From assembly GCA_016748015.1 (NCBI GenBank), contig JAAOMT010000503.1, forward strand, positions 794,305-858,304: 64,000 bases of DNA, given 5' to 3'. Each line of letters begins with the position of its first letter. Positions within the stretch are counted from its first letter, which is position 1. Both the position numbers and the translations under genes were made by a program. This document shows, piece by piece, positions 59,626 through 64,000 of the stretch. Below the pieces are notes generated by a model. The model was not told where the DNA came from. It worked only from the letters and a program-made list of their open reading frames with translations, and did no database searches. Origin of the DNA: Geosiphon pyriformis (Eukaryota; Glomeromycota; Glomeromycetes; Archaeosporales; Geosiphonaceae).

Positions 59626-60492
59626 TGTTACAGATGTTTATTTGGGGTCTCAAAGCAATAACAAATCCATAACTTGGTGCTTGATTGGTATTTTGGTGTT
59701 AATCTCTGAAGGTTTGATTAATCTGAAGGTTTTGTTGCAAAGTTTTTTGTATAATGGACAGAAATTTAATAATTGTTTCAATAGTCTCCCAGAATCACAA
59801 TTCCATCAAATTTTTTTCTCAGCATAATGGTCAGTAATCCTTTTGGTAAGCTATCCTCAAATCTATGAGTGTCTTACTCTTGTTTTACAGGTCTTTTACC
59901 AGTCCCTATGACATCTGTAACTCAGTACTTTAATTTTTAATCAATTAGTCAACCAACAAGAAATACAAAAGAAATAAAGAAAATAAAAGAAGATAAAGAA
60001 ATAAACAAAAGCAATTGCAAGTTAGTATCCTGTCAATAGCCATAATCAAGAGCTATTGTTCCTGTGTGGTTAAGTATCAATTACTATCAACACTTCATGT
60101 TGATAGTAGAGAGTGGATTGAGATAGTGAATAATTATTTATTGATATTTGTAAATGAAAGGTTGTTTAGATTAGATTTAAACTGGGAGGTTTTTAACTAA
60201 AAAAAATTCTGTTTTTTTTCTCTTTCTAATACTACTGCTATATATACATAATTGAGATTCTTTGATTCCTCAAGTCTTCACACCAGGAATCCTAGAATTT
60301 TTGGAATCCTGCAATTTCTCTTGAGAGAAATTCTGAAATTCTGGAATCCTGTGATTCTTTATACAAAAATCCTGAAATTCCTGGAATTCTGCAATTCCTC
60401 TTGAGAGAAATCCTGGAATTCCACATTTACTACAGTTATTTCTAATTGGCTAATTTATGCTAATATATATTTTCTATATTCTATGAGTAACA
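59626..60492 (-). mobile_element. 3' LTR of a minus-strand Ty3-type element (family 2, 867 bp)
   Basis: In minus orientation it starts TGTTACTCATAGAATATAG at 60,492 and ends CATCTGTAACA at 59,626, so it keeps the intact hexamers. It is the reverse complement of 56,619-57,441 with insertions and transitions. The polypurine tract lies just before it. The frame 59,525-59,827 crosses its edge and is not a gene. Confidence 0.88.
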
Positions 60493-60508
60493 TTATTCCC
60501 TTTTTTTT
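60493..60508 (-). promoter_or_regulatory. Polypurine tract of the minus-strand element
   Basis: In minus orientation AAAAAAAAGGGAATAA ends exactly where the 3' LTR begins, as needed for plus-strand DNA priming in LTR elements. Confidence 0.8.
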
Positions 60509-61166
60509 AATATTGAGCTCCATCAAAATCTTCTAAATTTCTTAACTCTAATTCTTTGTCTTTGAGTATTTCTTGAACTTCTTTTTCGAGAATTATTTGA
60601 GTTATTTTGTTCTGTAATTTTTCAAATTGGGTGTTGATTATTTTTCCCATTTGGTTAACTGTAATGGAGTCTATTTCCAGATTAAGTAAAATTTCCAGTC
60701 TGTCTTGGAATTCAGCATGCAATCAATAGATGGCTCTTGCTTATGTTATTAGATTGTTCTTGCCCACAAATTGTTTCAGTTGTTGTAATATTGTTGTGTT
60801 AAATAATTGTTTTGTTTTATCTGTGTATAAATTTTGAATATTCAAGTATTGTCCTAAGTAGAAATAACAAAAGTTTCTTGGAAATTTGTGTATCCACCAT
60901 TTTCAAGTTTTTTTGGTCAACTCTTGATATGTGGTAACAATTGTTGGTTCTTCTATTGCTAATTTTATTTTTAGAACCATTTTGTCAATAGTGTTTTCTG
61001 TTTTTTTTTGACTTTTATATTTGGGTATCTTTCTGGTATTTCAGTATCTAATGATTTGTTGATTGATAGTAATTTCCATATTTTGTTGTTGAATCAATTG
61101 GAAGATTTGTTGTGCTAGTAAGTGAATGTTGTCAGTGATTTCCATTTTTTTGAAGTCTTCTGTCAT
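60507..61166 (-). pseudogene. Extra ORF between integrase and 3' LTR, function unknown
   Basis: A single frame from ATG at 61,166 to the stop at 60,507 gives about 219 codons broken by in-frame stops (for example after INQQIIRY and ELTKKT). It begins MTEDFKKMEITDNIHLLAQQ, is Gln/Lys/Ile-rich with helical character (KIINTQFEKLQNKITQII, KDKELELRNLEDFDGAQY), and has neither signal peptide nor membrane segment. Its position is that of env in errantiviruses, but the composition does not suit an envelope protein. It may be an accessory or chaperone-like protein. I do not recognise a family. Confidence 0.5.
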
Positions 61167-61245
61167 GTCTACTATGTTCTTTATATTCTCTTTTTATTGT
61201 TCAATTTTACGTGTTTGGTCCAATAATTATGATTGGTTTCAGATC

Positions 61246-62420
61246 TCATAGAATTTCATCTGGTTGGACTAGTATTCTCTGTACTTTTAATTGTGGAATA
61301 TTACTGGTAGTTGGTGACATTATATAATGATATGGTTTCAGTTGATTATTATATGCTGCTTTAATTAAAATTTTGTTGTTCAATCTTAATTTGTAAGCTC
61401 TATTTCCAAGAATTTTTTCTATGTAAAATGGTCTGTCCCATTTGGGGTCAAATTTTCCACTCCATTGTTTTTCTGTTTTGGTATGATATAAAAATACTTT
61501 GTCTCCAATCTTGAATTCAACTAGTTTATCTAGTAGTTGGTTATCATGTTTTTTTTTTTGTTTTTTTTGTGACTTTTGAATGTTATTAGCTGCTCTTCTT
61601 TGTTTGTTTTCCAATGTTTCCATTAAGTCATATGTTTTTCTTAACAATGTTTCTTGAAAATTGTCTTTTATTATTGGTTCTGTTGGATAAGTGTTGACTT
61701 CTATCTCAACTGGTAATATTGCTGTTCTATCATATACTAATTCAAATGGTGTTGTTTGTGTAGTGTCTTGTTTTATTGTCCAATAAGCAAATAATACTGA
61801 TTTTATAAACAAATCCCATTCGTCCTAGTTTTCTTGGCTGATTTTGGCAATGGCTTTAAACAATGTTCTGTTAAATCCTTCAACTAGCCCATTTTTTTGT
61901 GGATAGTATGGTAATGAAAATGGTCTTTTTATCCCAAATCTTTGACTTAATTCTGTCAATGTTCTATTCACAAAGTGTGTTTCTTGATCTGATAATAATT
62001 CTTTTAAACATCTGTGTTGACAAATCAAATTTTGATGAACAAATTTGGCAACAGATTCTGCATCTGCTCTTTGAATGGTTTTTGCTTCTGGTTATTTAGT
62101 GAGATAGTCCATAGCTAGTGCAATATATCTGTTGCCTCTACTGGTAATTGTTAATGGTCTGACTAAGTCAATTCCAATGTAATCAAATGGTTGTCTTACT
62201 TTGATTGGTCTTAATGGTTCACTGGGTTTTGTTCCACCTCTTCTCTAATAAGCATCACAATTTTGAACATATTGGATGATGTCTGGATACATTGATGGCC
62301 AATAGTATCTTTTTCTGGTTTTTTCTATAGTTGTTTCTTTATGAAAATGTCCTACTGTTGGATTTGAGTGCATGTTGAATAATATTGTCTCTTTTTCTGG
62401 TTCTGTAATTACTCTGGTTG
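61246..62420 (-). pseudogene. Ty3-type integrase with GPY/F-like module, degenerate
   Basis: Reads in order: HHCC region (VGHFHKETTIEK, then QNCDAY where the last Cys is Tyr), catalytic core with FDYIGIDLVRPL, SDQETHFVN and NGLVEGFNRTL (the D, D and E are present), AYWTIKQDTTQTTPFELVYD, a Lys-rich helix, and a GPY/F-like end (KWDRPFYIEKILGNRAYKLR). Frames 62,028-61,825 and 61,812-61,246 are open; stops separate them, one replacing the Trp of the usual LTKWPEA. Confidence 0.85.
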
Positions 62421-62679
62421 GTTAATTTGAATTTTCTTTGTTCTTTTGGTAAAGTATATTTTAATGGTTGATAAAATATTTTGATTGTTGTTTTATGTTG
62501 TTTTGTTCCTTTTGAGATAATTTCTCCTTGAACAATTGAGTATTTATATAATGTTGGAGTTGTTGGTATTTTTGTATATTTATGTTTTGTTATATTTTTG
62601 GGTTGAAATGTTTTTTTTAGATTTGTTTTATTTACAACAAACCATCAGTATTTCTATTGTCTTTTTTTTTTATAATATA

Positions 62680-63040
62680 CTGTATAACTGAATAGTGAAA
62701 ATTTTATTTTCCATCTGGTATGGCAATTGTCTCCAAATTCTTGCTTCTAAATTGAAGTCAATCTTTTGTAATTAGTGTACACATTAAACTTTTGACTCAA
62801 GTATTCTTTCCACTTAATAACAGCTCAATAGATAGCTAAGTGTTCTAGTGTTAAAGTATTATAGTTCTTTTCTGCTGGACTTAAGCTTCTACTGGCATAA
62901 GCTACTGGATGTTCTCTTCTATCTGGTCTTTTCTGTGATAGTACTGCTTCCAATGCCTGGCTTGATGTATTGGTAGTGATAATAAATGGTTTGTTGTGAT
63001 TTGAATACATTAACACTAGAGCTTGAATAAGCTTTCTTCT
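62680..63040 (-). pseudogene. Ty3-type RNase H, catalytic Asp changed
   Basis: The open frame 63,016-62,825 contains HNKPFIITTNTSSQALEAVLSQ and PVAYASRSLSPAEKNYNTLTLEHLAIY. The usual TDAS is TNTS, so the first catalytic Asp is Asn (AAT for GAT). Downstream sequence is broken by stops. Confidence 0.8.
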
Positions 63041-63069
63041 TAGTGTGTTGAATGTTTCTTGTTGAGCTT

Positions 63070-64000
63070 CTGTCTATTTATATTTTACATTCTTAGTTTG
63101 TAAGTAATAAAGTGGCTGGGCCAGTTTAGAAAAGTCTTTGATGAAATAGCAATAATATCCAGCAAATCTCAAAAATACTCTCAGTTTCGTCAAGTTGGTT
63201 GGTACTGAAAAGTTTTTTACTATTGCAATTTTATCTGAATTCGTTTTAATGTCATCTTTGCTTACAACATATCCCAAAAATTTCAACTTTGTTTTGCCAA
63301 AAAAACACTTAGTCACATTTAATTTCAATCCTGTTCTTCTTAATCTTTCAAACACTTGTTGGAAATAATACAGATGATTATCAAATGTCTCTAAAAACAC
63401 ATTGGTGTTATCTAAGTAAACAACTACTGATTTCCACAGTAATCCAGTATAGACAATTTCCATGAGCCATTAAAATGTTGCTGGAGCATTCATCAAGCCA
63501 AATGGCATTACTTTAAATTCAAAATTTCCTTTCTGAGTTGTGAAAGCTGTTTTCTCCTTGTTTTCTGGTTTTATGGCTACTTGCCAGTAACTACTGTCTA
63601 AGTCTAATGTTGAAAACCATTTCTTTCCTCCAAAAGCATCAAACAGCTCTTGGATCTTTGGCATTGGATAGCTATCTCTTTTGGTTACCCCATTCAACTT
63701 CCAGTAATCTACACAAAAGTGAATTTTCCCATTCTTCTTTCAGACTAGTACTACTGGTGATGACCATGGACTCATTGATGGCTGAATTTGTCAAGCATCC
63801 GATTGATTTCTTGATGAATGATCTTATAGCTAGCTAGTGGTATTCTGTATGCTCTCTGTTTAATTAGCATTGCATCTCCAGTCTTGATTTGATGTTGGAT
63901 GATATCAGTTCTGCCAAATTTGTTTTCACTGGCAAAAATGTTATTGAAATTGTTGAGTAACATTTTGAGCTGCATATATTGTAATGGATCTAAGTTCTTT
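63070..64000 (-). pseudogene. Ty3-type reverse transcriptase, 5' part beyond window
   Basis: Frames 63,975-63,772, 63,697-63,470 and 63,463-63,074 cover FGRTDIIQHQIKTGDAMLIK, SPWSSPVVLV, NGVTKRDSYPMPKIQELFDA, STLDLDSSYWQVAIKPENKE, FKVMPFGLMNAPATF and VVYLDNTNVFLETFDNHLYY. The YLDD box is YLDN, so the enzyme is inactive. A TAA replaces the Gln after NAPATF. There is one frameshift near 63,775. It continues past the window end toward protease and gag. Confidence 0.88.

Noticed and set aside
59525-59827. A 100-codon open frame
   Set aside because: It starts in the gag region of the plus element and crosses the edge of the reversed LTR at 59,626; a junction artefact.
56619-60492. A DNA transposon with 0.85-kb terminal inverted repeats
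   Set aside because: Each repeat is an LTR in its own context (primer site and gag after one, polypurine tract and pol before the other), and the duplications expected directly outside the pair are absent.
60507-61166. A viral-type envelope gene
   Set aside because: There is no signal peptide, membrane segment or cysteine pattern; only the position fits.
30057-64000. CRISPR array, tRNA or rRNA genes
   Set aside because: No regularly spaced repeats with unique spacers and no cloverleaf-like segment were noticed; repeats here are microsatellites, tails and LTRs.

Overview
The window reads as nuclear DNA of an early-diverging fungus, most likely an arbuscular-mycorrhizal Glomeromycotina species of Rhizophagus type. 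This is inferred from very AT-rich spacers, intron-rich conserved fungal genes, a short fungal 3-hydroxyanthranilate dioxygenase, a cobalamin-dependent methionine synthase (lost in most Dikarya), and dense decayed LINE and Ty3-type retroelements. No species-diagnostic gene was available, so the genus is an inference.

Positions 1-30,100 are gene-rich. In order they hold: the 3' end of an unidentified gene (+); a PPPDE/DeSI deSUMOylating isopeptidase (+); a four-CBS plus PB1 membrane protein (-); a Kre9-like GPI-type wall protein (+); TMX2, a thioredoxin-related ER membrane protein (+) whose 3' end meets a 308-N assembly gap; a CDK7-like TFIIH kinase (+); the cohesin loader Mau2/Scc4 with a 37-residue polyglutamine tract (-); the COPII coat protein Sec24 (+); Sde2 with its cleavable ubiquitin-like fold (+); MetH, cobalamin-dependent methionine synthase (-, 22 exons); and 3-hydroxyanthranilate 3,4-dioxygenase (-). 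Most exon structures given here were built by hand from splice sites and keep the reading frame throughout. The genes are unrelated housekeeping functions (transcription, cohesion, secretion, splicing/replication, one-carbon and NAD metabolism) and form no operon-like unit.

From about 30,100 to the end the character changes abruptly: extremely AT-rich, almost no CpG, no intact host gene. The region is a graveyard of retroelements. Three LINE ORF2 3' fragments (31.36, 36.69 and 43.25 kb) and three LINE ORF1-only units (43.76, 50.07 on the minus strand, 53.39 kb) all end in the same roughly 120-bp 3' tail followed by an A/TAA-rich tract. A longer LINE (46.94 to about 51.4 kb: gag-like, endonuclease, start of RT) is interrupted by a solo LTR and by a 5'-truncated ORF1-only unit with target-site duplication. 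Two LTR families (about 0.95 kb and 0.82-0.87 kb) share the terminal hexamers TGTTAC/GTAACA and 4-bp duplications. The last 7.4 kb is a plus-strand Ty3-type element (LTR, primer-binding site, gag) invaded by a second element of the same family in reverse orientation (3' LTR, polypurine tract, an extra ORF, integrase, RNase H, RT), which runs off the window.

Diverged copies differ mainly by G:C to A:T transitions, with repeated loss of Trp, Cys, Asp and Gln codons. This fits methyl-cytosine deamination or a RIP-like process, though AT-biased neutral decay is the simpler alternative.
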